This document shows positions 18,075-29,400 of a stretch of 64,000 nucleotides of DNA, in pieces (position 1 is the stretch's first letter; every line of letters starts with the position of its first letter). A program made the position numbers and the translations under genes. The notes under the pieces were generated by a model that was not told where the DNA came from, ran no database searches, and saw only the letters and a list, made by a program, of their open reading frames with translations. This DNA comes from Candidatus Kapaibacterium sp. (GTDB taxonomy: Bacteria > Bacteroidota > Ignavibacteria > Kapaibacteriales > UBA7675), in the NCBI GenBank assembly GCA_028284775.1, contig JANQRB010000021.1, positions 143,463 through 207,462 on the forward strand, read 5' to 3'.

Positions 18075-19508
18075 ATGAAACCTAGGAACGACCTAGCATG
18101 TCGGACGTTTTCGGCTTTTTGCCACTGGACTTCAGCGGTCCGAACACCGCAATTGATGGGCTTATTTTTCCTCCTGCTCCTTGTGATCAGCGTTACTTGC
18201 AGTTCGCTCTATGCTCAGACTCCTGGCGCAGGCAAAGTCTATACATTGGATGAGTGTTTACAGTTGGCCCGTATCTACAATCTTGATATTCGACGAGCAG
18301 AATCACAAATGGCTTCCGCCGGGTCGGATCTGACAAATGCTTTCGGCAATTTTTTGCCGCGCATTGATTTCAACATGGGCTACAACCGCCAGTTGGATGT
18401 TAAAGAAGAGCCAATAACCGTTGAGTCGCCTCCCGGTTCCGGCGTCTTCAATACGGTGATCCCCAGCGCCAATTCATATTCGATGCGAGTAGGGGCAAAT
18501 TTGACCGTCTTTGACGGCTTTAACAGGGAGAGTAATTACAACAGAGCGAAAGCCCGCTTTGCATCCGCAGATCTGAACTCGCAATATGCCCGATCCGATG
18601 CCTTGTACTCCGTTCGCAATCAATTCATTAATGTATTGCGCAATAAAGAAATTGTGAACACAAGACGCGAAGATCTGGATCTCGGCGAAAAAGAACTGGA
18701 TCGCATTCGGATTCAATATGAGGTTGGAAAATTGCCGCTGGCAAATGTCTACGCGCAGGAGGCAGAGCTTGGCAACAAAGAGCTGCTGTTGGTACAAGCG
18801 CAGAATGATCTCGACATCGCGAAAAGCATGTTAATTGCATCCATGGGTCTGGACCCCTCTGAAAATGCGGAGTTCATTGATTCCGATACGCCTGACACCG
18901 TCAACCAGAAAGATATTGATGCTTTTCGCAAACAGGTCGGTACATATAAAACTGCACTGCAGAAGAGTATGAATCGCCGAAAGGACTACAGTTCTATCGA
19001 AAAGCAAAATGACGCCGCGGCATCTTCGGTATCAATTGCCCGCAGTAACTACTTCCCTGCTATAACAGCCAATGCGGGATGGGACTGGAGCAATTCCGAA
19101 TTTAACAATTTCAGCAGCGGCCGCCCTTCCATCGGCTTAAATCTTGCCTGGCCGATATTCAACAACTTCAGCCGCAGCCGGCAGGTTCAGGATGCCGAAG
19201 TCGAGAAGCAGCGCCTTGACATTGAATTGCAGCGTTTGCAACATGCGATTGCTACCGACTTGCAGCGCGCATTTCTGCAGTTAAGTGCTGCCGAAAAAGA
19301 ACTTGAAATCACTTCGCGGACCCTGCGGTCGGCTGAGTTGAATTTTGCAAATGCCAACGAAAGATTCAATGTTGGCGCCGGGACCTTGCTCGACTACCAG
19401 ACAGCCAACAATCAACTCATCAACGCGCGCATCAATCGCATCGGCGCTGTGTACAAATATTTACAGGCCCAGTACCTTGTCGAGTTTACCATCGGCGATC
19501 TCGATTAA
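18075..19508 (+). CDS. TolC-family outer membrane efflux protein
   Basis: 477 residues from ATG 18075; an ATG at 18156 would place the signal peptide (MGLFFLLLLVISVTCSSLYAQ) at the very start and is a fair alternative. After the signal peptide come the two OEP repeats: YTLDECLQLARIYNLDIRRAE in the first and the FNNFSRSRQVQDAEVEKQRLD coiled-coil part of the second, finishing with GAGTLLDYQTANNQLINARIN. Such proteins trimerise into an outer-membrane channel with a periplasmic alpha barrel. It heads an operon with the adaptor, ATPase and permeases of a MacAB-type pump. Confidence 0.92.
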   Translation: MKPRNDLACRTFSAFCHWTSAVRTPQLMGLFFLLLLVISVTCSSLYAQTPGAGKVYTLDECLQLARIYNLDIRRAESQMASAGSDLTNAFGNFLPRIDFNMGYNRQLDVKEEPITVESPPGSGVFNTVIPSANSYSMRVGANLTVFDGFNRESNYNRAKARFASADLNSQYARSDALYSVRNQFINVLRNKEIVNTRREDLDLGEKELDRIRIQYEVGKLPLANVYAQEAELGNKELLLVQAQNDLDIAKSMLIASMGLDPSENAEFIDSDTPDTVNQKDIDAFRKQVGTYKTALQKSMNRRKDYSSIEKQNDAAASSVSIARSNYFPAITANAGWDWSNSEFNNFSSGRPSIGLNLAWPIFNNFSRSRQVQDAEVEKQRLDIELQRLQHAIATDLQRAFLQLSAAEKELEITSRTLRSAELNFANANERFNVGAGTLLDYQTANNQLINARINRIGAVYKYLQAQYLVEFTIGDLD

Positions 19509-19629
19509 GTGAGAATTCCGTGCGAGCCGGACTTAGACAATTCTACAATAGTATTGTGGACCCATTATTGGCGGACTTCACTGTTCGCGATGTACGCTGA
19601 AACAACAATTCATAATCCAGGACCCGGAA

Positions 19630-20919
19630 ATGGCACGCAAAAAATCTAAAGCCAGAGGAATCATAATAAGCATTGTATTGCTTGCCGGCGCCGCTCTTGT
19701 CGCCTACAGCCTCTTCTTCAAGGAACGCGGACCGGAAGGCATCGCGGTCAGCGTCGAAAACGTAAGCAGGCGCACAATTACGCAGACTGTTGCGGCGACC
19801 GGAAAAATCCGCCCGGAATCTGAAGTTAAAGTTTCGCCCGAGACAAGTGGCGAAATTGTTTACCTCGGCGTCGACGAAGGCGACACGGTCCACCCCGGCA
19901 AGCTGCTTATCCGAATAAAGCCGGATCTGGTGGAGACACAGTTGGAACAAAACAAAGCGGCGGTGGAGGCAGCGCGGGCACGCGCCGAGGCCGCAAAAGC
20001 CGAATTCACACTCGCCAAATCCTCCCTCGAACGCACCACGGCCTTGCGTGAAAGGGACGTAGCGACACAAGATGAACTTGAGCAGGCGCAATCACGCCTG
20101 GATCAGGCGCTTTCCAACTTCCAGGCGGCACAGGAAGAAATAAACCGCACCCTGGCGACAATGAAACAAACGGAAGCGTCGGCAGAACGCACCTCGATCT
20201 TTTCGCCGGCATCCGGCATCATTACCGCACTGACGGTAGACGTCGGCGAAACCGTCGTAGGTACGGCCCAGCAAGCGGGTACAATTATGATGCGTGTCTC
20301 GGATTTGTCAGTTATGAATGCGGTGGTCGAGGTCGACGAAAACGATGTCGTTTTGATTAACATCAAGGACACTGCAGACATTTTTGTCGACGCCTTCCCC
20401 GATACGACTTTTCCCGGCGTTGTCCACAAAATAGGCAATTCAGCCAAAGCGAGCGGCCTGGGCACACAGCAGGAAGTTGTTAATTTCGAGGTCGAGATTC
20501 GCCTGCTGGAAGTGCACCCCCGCTTTCGTCCGGGTATGAGCTGCAGTGCCGAAATTCGCACCGAGACTCGCTATGATGTACTTTCCGTACCGCTGCAATC
20601 GGTGACTCTTAAACGCCTTGACGCAGCCGAGGGCCGCGATACAATGCAAGCCGGTGTTCCAAAGCCGGCAGCCGCGAACCGCACGATGGCCGAGCCGGTT
20701 CCGGTTGTTTTCACTGTCGAAGAGAATACTGCAGTCGTCAGCGAAGTGCAGACCGGCATCAGCGACAAAGGATATATTGAGATTACCGGCGGACTGGACG
20801 AGAATGCCAGTGTTGTCAAGGGCAGCTTTCGGGCTATAACTAAAGAGTTGGAAGACGGTTCGCAGGTTGTCGTGGACACGCTGCGTGGTGGAACGTCGAA
20901 ACGCCCAAGCCGTCCATAG
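19630..20919 (+). CDS. MacA-like periplasmic adaptor (HlyD/RND membrane-fusion protein)
   Basis: 429 residues. A membrane anchor near residues 10-30 is followed by the biotinyl-lipoyl half (VAATGKIRPESEVKVSPETSGEI), a long coiled coil of about 80 residues between residues 95 and 185 (VEAARARAEAAKAEFTLAKS), the second lipoyl half (SIFSPASGIITALTVDVGE) and the beta-barrel and membrane-proximal domains. It bridges the inner-membrane ABC complex and the TolC channel. It lies 120 bases after the TolC gene and 57 bases before the ATPase gene. Confidence 0.92.
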   Translation: MARKKSKARGIIISIVLLAGAALVAYSLFFKERGPEGIAVSVENVSRRTITQTVAATGKIRPESEVKVSPETSGEIVYLGVDEGDTVHPGKLLIRIKPDLVETQLEQNKAAVEAARARAEAAKAEFTLAKSSLERTTALRERDVATQDELEQAQSRLDQALSNFQAAQEEINRTLATMKQTEASAERTSIFSPASGIITALTVDVGETVVGTAQQAGTIMMRVSDLSVMNAVVEVDENDVVLINIKDTADIFVDAFPDTTFPGVVHKIGNSAKASGLGTQQEVVNFEVEIRLLEVHPRFRPGMSCSAEIRTETRYDVLSVPLQSVTLKRLDAAEGRDTMQAGVPKPAAANRTMAEPVPVVFTVEENTAVVSEVQTGISDKGYIEITGGLDENASVVKGSFRAITKELEDGSQVVVDTLRGGTSKRPSRP

Positions 20920-20976
20920 GCATACTCTTCGAGCTCAGCAGCTTAATCCATCTCCCGAAGCAGCAACAGAAATACT

Positions 20977-21678
20977 ATGCAACAAACTATTATCGATATC
21001 CGCAATGTCGAACGCGTCTATGAAATGGGCGCCGAACTTGTGTACGCCCTGCGCGATGTTTCACTGACTATTAAACAAAATGAATATGTTGCGATCATGG
21101 GCCCCTCCGGTAGTGGCAAGTCGACACTGATGAATATTCTCGGCTGCCTCGATACGCCGACAGGCGGGGAATATCTGTTTAATGACAGCAAAGTTCGCGA
21201 GTTGAACGATAATGAGCTGGCCGAAATTCGCAATCGCGAAATCGGCTTTGTATTCCAGACATTTAACCTCCTGCCCCGCTATTCGGCACTCAAGAATGTA
21301 GAGCTACCTCTGATTTATGCTGGTCTGGCCAATGCTGAACGCCGACGCAAGGCCGTAGAGGCGCTGACGAAAGTAGGCCTGGACGACCGCATGGAGCACA
21401 AGCCGAATGAGCTCTCCGGCGGACAGCGGCAAAGGGTCGCAATCGCACGCGCACTGGTGACGCAGCCTTCGATAATTCTTGCCGATGAGCCTACAGGCAA
21501 CCTGGATACGAAAACCGGCATCGAGATCATGAAGCTCTTCGAAGAGCTCTGGCAGGCGGGAAATACGATAATTCTTGTAACGCACGAAAATGAAATTGCG
21601 GAGCACGCTCGCCGCATTATCCGCCTGCGTGACGGCCTGGTCGAATCCGACGGCCCGCGGCAGGCAGCAACTGTTTAA
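20977..21678 (+). CDS. ABC transporter ATPase (MacB/LolD type)
   Basis: 233 residues. Walker [10 protein letters not shown] (near residue 41), Q-loop [20 protein letters not shown], signature [15 protein letters not shown], Walker [13 protein letters not shown] and H-loop LVTHE are all intact. The family is the MacB/LolD/FtsE-like group that drives mechanotransmission permeases. Here the ATPase is a separate protein, unlike the single-chain MacB of E. coli. It is 18 bases upstream of the first permease, which has a TAAGGAG overlapping its stop. Confidence 0.95.
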   Translation: MQQTIIDIRNVERVYEMGAELVYALRDVSLTIKQNEYVAIMGPSGSGKSTLMNILGCLDTPTGGEYLFNDSKVRELNDNELAEIRNREIGFVFQTFNLLPRYSALKNVELPLIYAGLANAERRRKAVEALTKVGLDDRMEHKPNELSGGQRQRVAIARALVTQPSIILADEPTGNLDTKTGIEIMKLFEELWQAGNTIILVTHENEIAEHARRIIRLRDGLVESDGPRQAATV

Positions 21679-21696
21679 GGAGCACAAGGTGGCGCT

Positions 21697-22932
21697 ATGT
21701 TGACGGAAATTATCGAAGGCATACGGATGGCTCTGGGTGCATTGCGCGCCAACCCTCTACGATCTGGTCTGACGACTCTGGGAGTTGTTATCGGCATCAC
21801 CGTTATGGTGATAACGGGTTGGCTCGTTCAGGGATTTGACGATGTCATGCGCCAACTTGTCAATCTCATGGGTACGGATGTTGTGTATGTCGATCGATTT
21901 GACTGGAGCGGCAAAACCCATTGGCGTGAGTCGCTGAATCGTAAACGCATATCCCGGCAGCAGACCGATGAGCTCATCAGCCGATTGACGGTGGCCAAGG
22001 CGGCGGTGCCGATGATTAACACCTTCGGATCCAGCCTTTATTACGGGGACAAGGAGCTCAGCGGCATCAACATCTACGGAACCTTGAGCGAGAATGCCAG
22101 CATTTCTGTTCCCAGCATCAAAGAAGGACGATTTCATTCCCCGGTGGAAGATCGCTTTGGGACATATGTCCTCACGATCGGCTTCAACATCGCCAAGGAA
22201 TTTTTTCCGGACGAAAACCCCATCGGCAAGGTCGTAACTCTTAGGAATCGCAGATTTGAAGTCATTGGAGTTTTGGATCAGCAGTCGGCGCTCTTTTCAA
22301 CTTTTATCGACAACCAGGTGTATATGCCGCTGGCGACCTTCGAGTCCCTTTACGGAGCTCGCCGTTCTAAAACTATTGCCATCAAAGCGGGAAGCAAAGA
22401 GGCCCTGGAAGAAGTTCGCATCGAAACACGTGGTCTGATGCGATCCATTCGCAACCTGCGTCCCAACGAAAAGGACGACTTCGCGATCAATGAAGTCGAA
22501 ATGTTTGGCGACATGCTGGATTCGCTGCGCAACAACCTCTTTGCCATCGGCTTTGGCGTGACCTTTATATCCTTTCTTGTCGGTATTATTGGCATCACGA
22601 ATATTATGTTCGTTTCTGTTACGGAGCGCACCCGGGAAATAGGCATCCGCAAAGCTATCGGCGCCAAGCGGCGAACGATAATGTTTCAGTTTCTTGTTGA
22701 GTCCGCCACGCTGTGCTTTTCCGGTGCCCTCATTGCCCTCTTGTTTTGCTCAGCTATTATTCTGGCGGGCGTCAACTTTGTTGAATATCTGGCGGAGATG
22801 AAGCCTTATATTCCGCCCCAGATGTTGTTCATCGCCAGCCTTGTGTCATTGGTTGTCGGCCTGTTCGCCGGCCTCATTCCGGCCTTCATCGCGTCGAGAC
22901 TCGATCCGGTGGAATCTTTGCGCTACGAATAA
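21697..22932 (+). CDS. FtsX/MacB-type ABC permease, first copy
   Basis: 411 residues with one N-terminal helix (LTTLGVVIGITVMVITGWLV), a large periplasmic MacB-core domain and three C-terminal helices. The cytoplasmic-loop motif REIGIRKAIGAKRRTIMFQF and the ending DPVESLRYE are typical of MacB permeases. It pairs with the ATPase upstream and the second permease downstream, with which it probably forms a heterodimer. A good AAGGTGG lies 8 bases before the start. Confidence 0.93.
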   Translation: MLTEIIEGIRMALGALRANPLRSGLTTLGVVIGITVMVITGWLVQGFDDVMRQLVNLMGTDVVYVDRFDWSGKTHWRESLNRKRISRQQTDELISRLTVAKAAVPMINTFGSSLYYGDKELSGINIYGTLSENASISVPSIKEGRFHSPVEDRFGTYVLTIGFNIAKEFFPDENPIGKVVTLRNRRFEVIGVLDQQSALFSTFIDNQVYMPLATFESLYGARRSKTIAIKAGSKEALEEVRIETRGLMRSIRNLRPNEKDDFAINEVEMFGDMLDSLRNNLFAIGFGVTFISFLVGIIGITNIMFVSVTERTREIGIRKAIGAKRRTIMFQFLVESATLCFSGALIALLFCSAIILAGVNFVEYLAEMKPYIPPQMLFIASLVSLVVGLFAGLIPAFIASRLDPVESLRYE

Positions 22933-22964
22933 GCGGTATCAATTCTGAAGGAAGCCAACAATAC

Positions 22965-24212
22965 ATGAATATTCTGTCGTACTTCATATTGGCGATAAGT
23001 GCCGTATGGTCGCACAAGCTTCGTTCAGGTCTTACGCTCATCAGTATCGCCATCGGAATTGCTGCAATCATCGGCGTCACGTCCTTGTCGGAGTCTTTCA
23101 ATAAGGCCCTGCAAACCGACCTGGCTCAATTAGGACAAAATACCTTCAAGATCGAAAAGGAGCCGCCGAACCGGGCACGTCGTCGGCGCGGACGCTCGTC
23201 GAGCGACTTGCGGCCCGAGCTAACCTATTCGGTCGCACGTCAATTCAAGGAACAGATGCAGGAAGCCCAGGCGGTCAGCATCGCGGACGAAATCCGTGGA
23301 TTTCGCATCAAATGGGGCAACAAAGCGACGAACCCCAATGTCGGCCTGATTGGCTGCGACCGGGCTTATTTTGATTGCAGCAATCGCGATATCGAATTTG
23401 GCAGGCCGATCACGGAAGAGGATGTAAGTTTCAACCGACCGGTTGCCGTTATCGGACCGGATGTCGCACAGGCCTTATTCGGTGAATTGTCGCCCTTGTC
23501 CTATGAAGTTCTGATCGGCGCACAGCGCTTTACGGTGGTTGGCGTTCTTCGATCACAGGGTGCGCTTCAGCAGCAAAGCCCGGACAACGTCGTTCTCATT
23601 CCGATCCCGATCTTCATGAACAAGTTTGCCAACTCGAAACGTAACTCGGTTGAGTTGTTTGTCAAGTCCTTCAATCTCGCAAGCCTCTCGGCAACCGTCG
23701 ACGAGGCGATCGGCCTGATGCGCGTGCTCCGCAACCTGAAGCCGGGCGAAGAGAACGACTTTGAGATTACCACGAATGAATCACTGACCGAGCAGTTTTC
23801 AACACTTGCCACGTATGGCGTCGGCTTTGCGCTTGTTTCGGCTATCATTGCTCTTGTGACGGCCGGTATCGGCATCATGAATATTATGTTGGTCTCGATC
23901 CGCGAACGAACTCGTGAAATCGGTATCCGCAAAGCGGTGGGCGCCAAACGCGGCACTATTCTGATTCAGTTTGTTGTAGAATCAATAGCGCTCAGCCAAC
24001 TAGGCGGAGCGGCGGGAATTTTGCTCGGCGTCTTCGGTACGCAGCTCCTCCTATTTGCTGTGTCCGACAATACCACTCTGAGCGTGAGTATCCCCTTGTA
24101 CTGGATTCTGTTCAGTCTGGCATTTTGCACGCTGATAGGCATTGTTTTTGGCTCCTATCCGGCATGGAAGGCGGCGAATCTGGATCCGATCGAGGCACTG
24201 CGATACGAGTGA
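22965..24212 (+). CDS. FtsX/MacB-type ABC permease, second copy
   Basis: 415 residues with the same layout as its neighbour: N-terminal helix (LTLISIAIGIAAIIGVTSL), periplasmic domain containing a basic arginine-rich stretch near residue 68 (RARRRRGRSSSDLR), and three C-terminal helices with REIGIRKAVGAKRGTILIQF and the ending LDPIEALRYE. It starts 32 bases after the first permease, behind a GAAGGAAG. The two copies are clearly paralogous but differ enough to have separate roles. Confidence 0.93.
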   Translation: MNILSYFILAISAVWSHKLRSGLTLISIAIGIAAIIGVTSLSESFNKALQTDLAQLGQNTFKIEKEPPNRARRRRGRSSSDLRPELTYSVARQFKEQMQEAQAVSIADEIRGFRIKWGNKATNPNVGLIGCDRAYFDCSNRDIEFGRPITEEDVSFNRPVAVIGPDVAQALFGELSPLSYEVLIGAQRFTVVGVLRSQGALQQQSPDNVVLIPIPIFMNKFANSKRNSVELFVKSFNLASLSATVDEAIGLMRVLRNLKPGEENDFEITTNESLTEQFSTLATYGVGFALVSAIIALVTAGIGIMNIMLVSIRERTREIGIRKAVGAKRGTILIQFVVESIALSQLGGAAGILLGVFGTQLLLFAVSDNTTLSVSIPLYWILFSLAFCTLIGIVFGSYPAWKAANLDPIEALRYE

Positions 24213-24375
24213 GCCGTTGTGACGTTCTGCCGAAAACGCACCGCCATCGATACTCCGATGCAAGAATAATCGAGGGCAGGCGCCTGCGATCTCACTAAAC
24301 CCTGCTGTCTAATCGTTTAAAGGCGTCATCAGGCCGCAAGGCAGGCAGTATTTTGCAAACAGAAGCCAGTGTTTC

Positions 24376-25902
24376 ATGAAGCCAGTAGCAGTTTTCACGC
24401 TCTTCATCATTCTGTCGACCGCTGCCGTTCAGGCCCAATCAGACGCCGTCACCGACCAACAACATCGCCCGGCATTGCGTCAGCGTATCGACCGCGGCAT
24501 CGATGCCTTATATTCGATGAATCTGGACCTGGCGGAGTCGATCTTCGACGCTATTATCGCCGAACACCCCAAAGATCCGACAGGCTATTTCTTTCGCTCA
24601 AATATCTATCTCTGGCGCTATCTGTTTAATAAGTCGAACAGCGATTTCAACCGATTTATCGCGGCCAGCGAGCAGACGATTGATGTTGGAGAAGACTTCC
24701 TCGATGACGAACCCGATGACAGTTTTGCGCGTGCGCTGGTAGGCGGCAGCTACGGATTTCGCGCCTTGGCGAATGCTAATGCCGAAAATTTCCTGACAGC
24801 TTCCTGGGAAGTGCGTCAATGTTACAAGTATCTCGGTCAGACGCTCAAAAAAGATCCGCGTCAGTTTGAAGCCTATCTGGGAATGGGCATTTTCCAATTC
24901 GTTATCGGCGCTTTACCGTCGGCAGCCCAGACAGTGATGAATCTGGTTGGCCTGGACGGCAACACGGAAAAAGGGATCCGCCTACTCGAAGTGGCGGCCG
25001 AACGATCGCTCTTCGCTCGCAATGACGCAAAATTCATCCTCGCACTTCTTTATGTCTATTTTAAGGGTGATTATGATAAAGGGGTGCACATCTTCAAGCA
25101 GTTGCTGGAGCGTTACCCTAACAATGTTCCCGCGCTTTACGCCATGGGCAACATCGAAGGTCAACTGCGCAAGATGGAAAATGCCATCGCATACTTTGAC
25201 CGCATCCTGAATCTTGCAGATAGTAACTTCAGCTATTTCACCACTTATGCCCATTTTCGTCGTGGCGAAGCATATTTTCGGCTCAATAACTTCAAGGAAG
25301 CGCTGCGCGGCATGCAGCAATTTGTCAAGGGCACCAAGGATAAAACACTGAGGGCGACAGCGTACCTGCGGATGGGCGAAAGTTATGAATTCCTCGGTGA
25401 TCGAGAGAATGCCGTTAAAGCTTACGAACGAGCGGCGAAACTACCGCCGGTGACCCCCGAAGACGGTTATGCCCGCCGCAAAGCTGCTGAATTCGCCGAG
25501 CAGGCGATTGATGAAGCGCAGCAAATCCTGATTCAAGGCGCCAACGATGTCGAGACACATCGCTTCGAACAAGGGCAACAAAAGCTGATGCCACTGGTAG
25601 CTCGCCAGGACTATTCCCGCGAAATCCGAGCTGAGGCACACTATTATATCGGCGAAGCGCAGCGCCAGCGACGACAATATGACGAAGCCATTCTAAGTTA
25701 CCTGAAAGTCATTGAGCTACAACCCGAGCGCGAGAACTGGTTCATTCCCTGGGCGAACTTCAGACTTTCGCAGTGTTATGCTGAAAACGGCGACGAGAAG
25801 CTCGCACGCACATATCTCGACCGTTCGAAAGTGTATTCCGACTACGATTTCGAAGAGTGGCTCCAGTTTCAGATCGACCGTGACCTGAATCGCGTCAAGT
25901 GA
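24376..25902 (+). CDS. Secreted or periplasmic TPR protein
   Basis: 508 residues with a signal peptide (MKPVAVFTLFIILSTAAVQAQ). The remainder is helical and contains several TPR-like units, for example AESIFDAIIAEHPKDPTGYFF, GVHIFKQLLERYPNNVPALYA, and YDEAILSYLKVIELQPER. The central FQFVIGALPSAAQTVMNLVG stretch is hydrophobic, resembling the DUF3808/TTC39-like group. A cytoplasmic role is unlikely because of the signal peptide. It follows the efflux operon by 163 bases on the same strand, so co-expression is possible. No enzymatic motif is visible; TPRs usually mediate protein interactions. Confidence 0.8.
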   Translation: MKPVAVFTLFIILSTAAVQAQSDAVTDQQHRPALRQRIDRGIDALYSMNLDLAESIFDAIIAEHPKDPTGYFFRSNIYLWRYLFNKSNSDFNRFIAASEQTIDVGEDFLDDEPDDSFARALVGGSYGFRALANANAENFLTASWEVRQCYKYLGQTLKKDPRQFEAYLGMGIFQFVIGALPSAAQTVMNLVGLDGNTEKGIRLLEVAAERSLFARNDAKFILALLYVYFKGDYDKGVHIFKQLLERYPNNVPALYAMGNIEGQLRKMENAIAYFDRILNLADSNFSYFTTYAHFRRGEAYFRLNNFKEALRGMQQFVKGTKDKTLRATAYLRMGESYEFLGDRENAVKAYERAAKLPPVTPEDGYARRKAAEFAEQAIDEAQQILIQGANDVETHRFEQGQQKLMPLVARQDYSREIRAEAHYYIGEAQRQRRQYDEAILSYLKVIELQPERENWFIPWANFRLSQCYAENGDEKLARTYLDRSKVYSDYDFEEWLQFQIDRDLNRVK

Positions 25903-26410
25903 ACTCAAATTGCCAGTATGCTTTCAGTCGGCAATTCCCCTTTCTCTCTTGCCATTTACATCGGCGTGCCCAACGCTGTGTAGTACAGCACCGGTGATCT
26001 GTAACCAATTTGGCCTTGCTGGCCTCTCTAAAAGATTATGGAGTTCCAGGCGCATTGTGAGGCCTCGGCGAAAGACCGCCGATGCGATTTGTCGCCCCTG
26101 GGGAACTTGGGAACATGGCTACAACCTTATCTTATCTTTGGGGAGAAGCAATAGGACAGAGGATGGAAAACTGGCAGACGACAGACCGGTATCAGGAGCC
26201 GGATGTATAGGGTACTTATGTGGTGACTTGCAATCGCATTTTACTATATTGAGTTTGAATCAATGGAATCTTTTTGCCTATATTATTGGTTATGCTATCC
26301 GTTCGATTAGAGAACATCTACAGGCTTCAGATTCATACAAAAACCTGCCATAACTCTTCAAATATGAAATCATATCCGATGTCATAAACCTAAATGAGAA
26401 AAGGACAGCT
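25903..26410. other. Intergenic region upstream of the Asp-box T9SS gene
   Basis: 508 bases. A 147-codon plus-strand open frame here has no protein-like features and is not called. The AT-rich end before 26411 probably carries the promoter; no specific element is supported. Confidence 0.4.
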
Positions 26411-29400
26411 ATGCGACTTCGCAGCCTCATTACGTTACTTCTGACCGTGGGTTTCATCGGCGGGATTGCGCTGACGGCCCAGAACACGAAAAATACCTCA
26501 CGCGACAAGGTGCAGCGCTATTACCGTTCGATCCCTAATGCCAAGCCCAAGAATCGCGAACTTGCATTTTACGAACAGCGTACCTATCCCTTTTCGCGAA
26601 TTCCGAGCAACGGCTTGCGGAATGCCATCGGGCAGGAAAAAGTCATGCTTGGCAAGAACGGCGGCAGCACGATTCTCGCCGAACAGCCCCAGTGGGAAAA
26701 TATCGGTCCTTTTCGCGTTGGCGGCCGGGTCCGAACTGTCATAATCGATCCGAAAGACGGCAACAATATTTTCATCGGCGCGGCGGCTGGCGGTGTCTGG
26801 CGCAGCCGGGATCAGGGCGCTTCCTGGGAGCCGGTCTTCGACTTTGAGAACAGTCTATCCTTCGGCGCTCTTGCAATGGACCCGGATGACAGCAATGTCC
26901 TCTATGCCGGTACGGGCGAAATGAGCACCAATGTGGATGCTTACTTCGGCAACGGCATCTATAAAACGACCGATGCTGGCGACAGCTGGCTGCCGGTCGG
27001 GCTTACGAATGTCGGCGCATTCTCGCGACTGGTTGTCCATCCGCGCAATTCGAACATTGTCTATGCAGGCGCAACCAAGAACGGCGCCGGCTTTTATAAG
27101 TCTACCGATGCCGGTAAAACCTGGGAAAAGAAATACGATGGCGCGGTGTCTGACATCTCGACCAATCCCGGCAACGAGAACGATTTCTTCATCGGTGTAA
27201 CGGGTGATCAAATCTACCACACATCGGACGGCGGCGAAAGTTGGGCGGTGCGCGATTTTCTGAATGGATTGCCGGCGAATTCCATCGGGCGGATCTCGAT
27301 ACAGCAGGCCCCTTCCAATCCGCGGATCGTCTATGCGCTGATGCAGGTGGACACGTCGGTGCAGGATCGTACCGGCAGCTTCGTTGATCTCGATCATGCT
27401 GAAATATTTAAGTCAACCGACAACGGCGAAACCTGGGGACAGGTTTACAAGGACCCCTACCGCCAACCGGTTAATGCCGCCTGGCACTTCCCCTTCTTCC
27501 GCGAACAAGGCTGGTATGATCAATACATCGTCATCCATCCAAACAACCCCGACATTGTCGTGGCAGGCGGCATCGATGTGTGGCGAAGCGAAAACGGAAG
27601 CCGCTTCAACAACATTTCCGACTGGTACGGCGCCGGACCACGCCATGGCGGTGAACGCGTTCATGCCGATCAACATGCCGGCGCCTTCGACCCGCAGAAC
27701 CCCGACGTGTATTTTGCCGCCAACGACGGTGGAATGTACATCAGCCGCGATGCCGGCAAGTCCTACCGGGCGGTCAACAACGGCCTGTCGATCACGCAAT
27801 TCTACGGCATCGACGTCGATCAGACTTCACCAGACCGGACCTATGGCGGTACGCAGGATAACGCCAACCGCGGCAGCCTTGCGGCCAATGACTGGACCGA
27901 CCTCGGCGGCGGCGACGGTGGTAAAGTGGCTGTGGACAAGCTTAATCCCAACATCGTTTACGGACAGGATCTGGCATCCGGGTTTCTGATGCGGATCGAT
28001 ATCTCCTCCGGTCAGGTTGCTTGGATTCGGACGGGCACCGAAGGCAGCGACCGTGGATTTTGGACCTGTCCGATCGCGATCGATCCGATTGAAACCGATA
28101 TCATTTATCACGGGCGGCGGACGCTTTACATATCCTTTGACAAGGGCAACCGCTGGGAGCCGATGTCGGAAGACTTTCCGGAGTTTCGTGAAAACGTGGA
28201 TATTACCGCCATTGGAATTTCGAAATTGAACTCTGAAGTAATATACGTCGGCACGCAAATCGGCGACGTTGTCGCGTCACGCGATCTGGGTACCTCCTGG
28301 GAAACCGTCAACAACAACGGCCTTGTGAACCGTTTCGTAACCGATATCGAGACCTCCTACCGGGAAGAAGGAACGGCATTTGTTACCTTCTCGGGCTTCG
28401 GCTCCGGTCATGTCTTTAAGACGACGGACTATGGCGCAAGCTGGAAAGACGTAAGCGGCGTTCTGCCTGACGTTCCTACCAATTCGATTGTCATTCATCC
28501 TGATAATGAAGACATCATGTTCGTCGGGACCGACATTGGCGTATATGCTACCTACGACGGTGCAGAGACCTGGTTCCCCTATGGCGTGGGCCTGCCTCGT
28601 TCGCCGGTCGTTGAGGTGGTAATTCACGAAGGCTCCAACCGATTGCGCGCCGGCACCCATGGTCGTTCGGTCTGGGAAGTCGCAATTGTCGACGTTGTCG
28701 AAGACTACGCAATTACATCGCCGGCCGGAGGCGAATTATATACCCCCTCGTCACGCCAGATAATGAGCTGGTACGGCTTCAAGGGAAATGTACGCGTCGA
28801 GTTTTCCTCGGACAACGGCAACAACTGGAATACCATCGAAGAAAGTGCCGGCGGAACGTCGCGTTCCTGGGCTATCCCGAATGTCTTGACTATTACAGCG
28901 CGCCTGCGACTCACATCTGTTGAAGATCCAAGTCAGGTGCGTATCTCCAATACCTTTAGCATCAGCCAGTTGAGCACAGGCTCGGTCCTGAAACGCGAAA
29001 GCGTCGGCCACGTGCCCTACGGTGTGGCTTATGATGGCGCGGGCGGCTTGTGGACAACCAGCTTCTATGGCAAACGTGTATATAAGCTCAACTCCGAGAC
29101 GCTTACCATCGAACGCTTCTTCGAAATGCCGGAAGGTGATAGCCTCTTTACCGACTTGACGATAGATAAGTCGACTTCGACGATGTACGTTCACCGGATG
29201 AATTCGACCGCCGGCGAGGGTGGGCAGATTTACATTCTGGATATGGACGGCAATATGATCGATAAGTTCGTGTCGCGCGCCAAACAGTACCCGATTGGTT
29301 TGGCGTGGGTAGGTGAAGGACGGATCGCCATCGGCGACCGCAACACACGCGATCTCTATCTTTACGATGTTGCCAATCGCACGGAAATTACGCGGGTCAA

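Noticed and set aside
25910..26353. 147-codon plus-strand frame downstream of the TPR gene
   Set aside because: Composition is unlike its neighbours, no homology is suggested, and it occupies the probable promoter region of the next gene.
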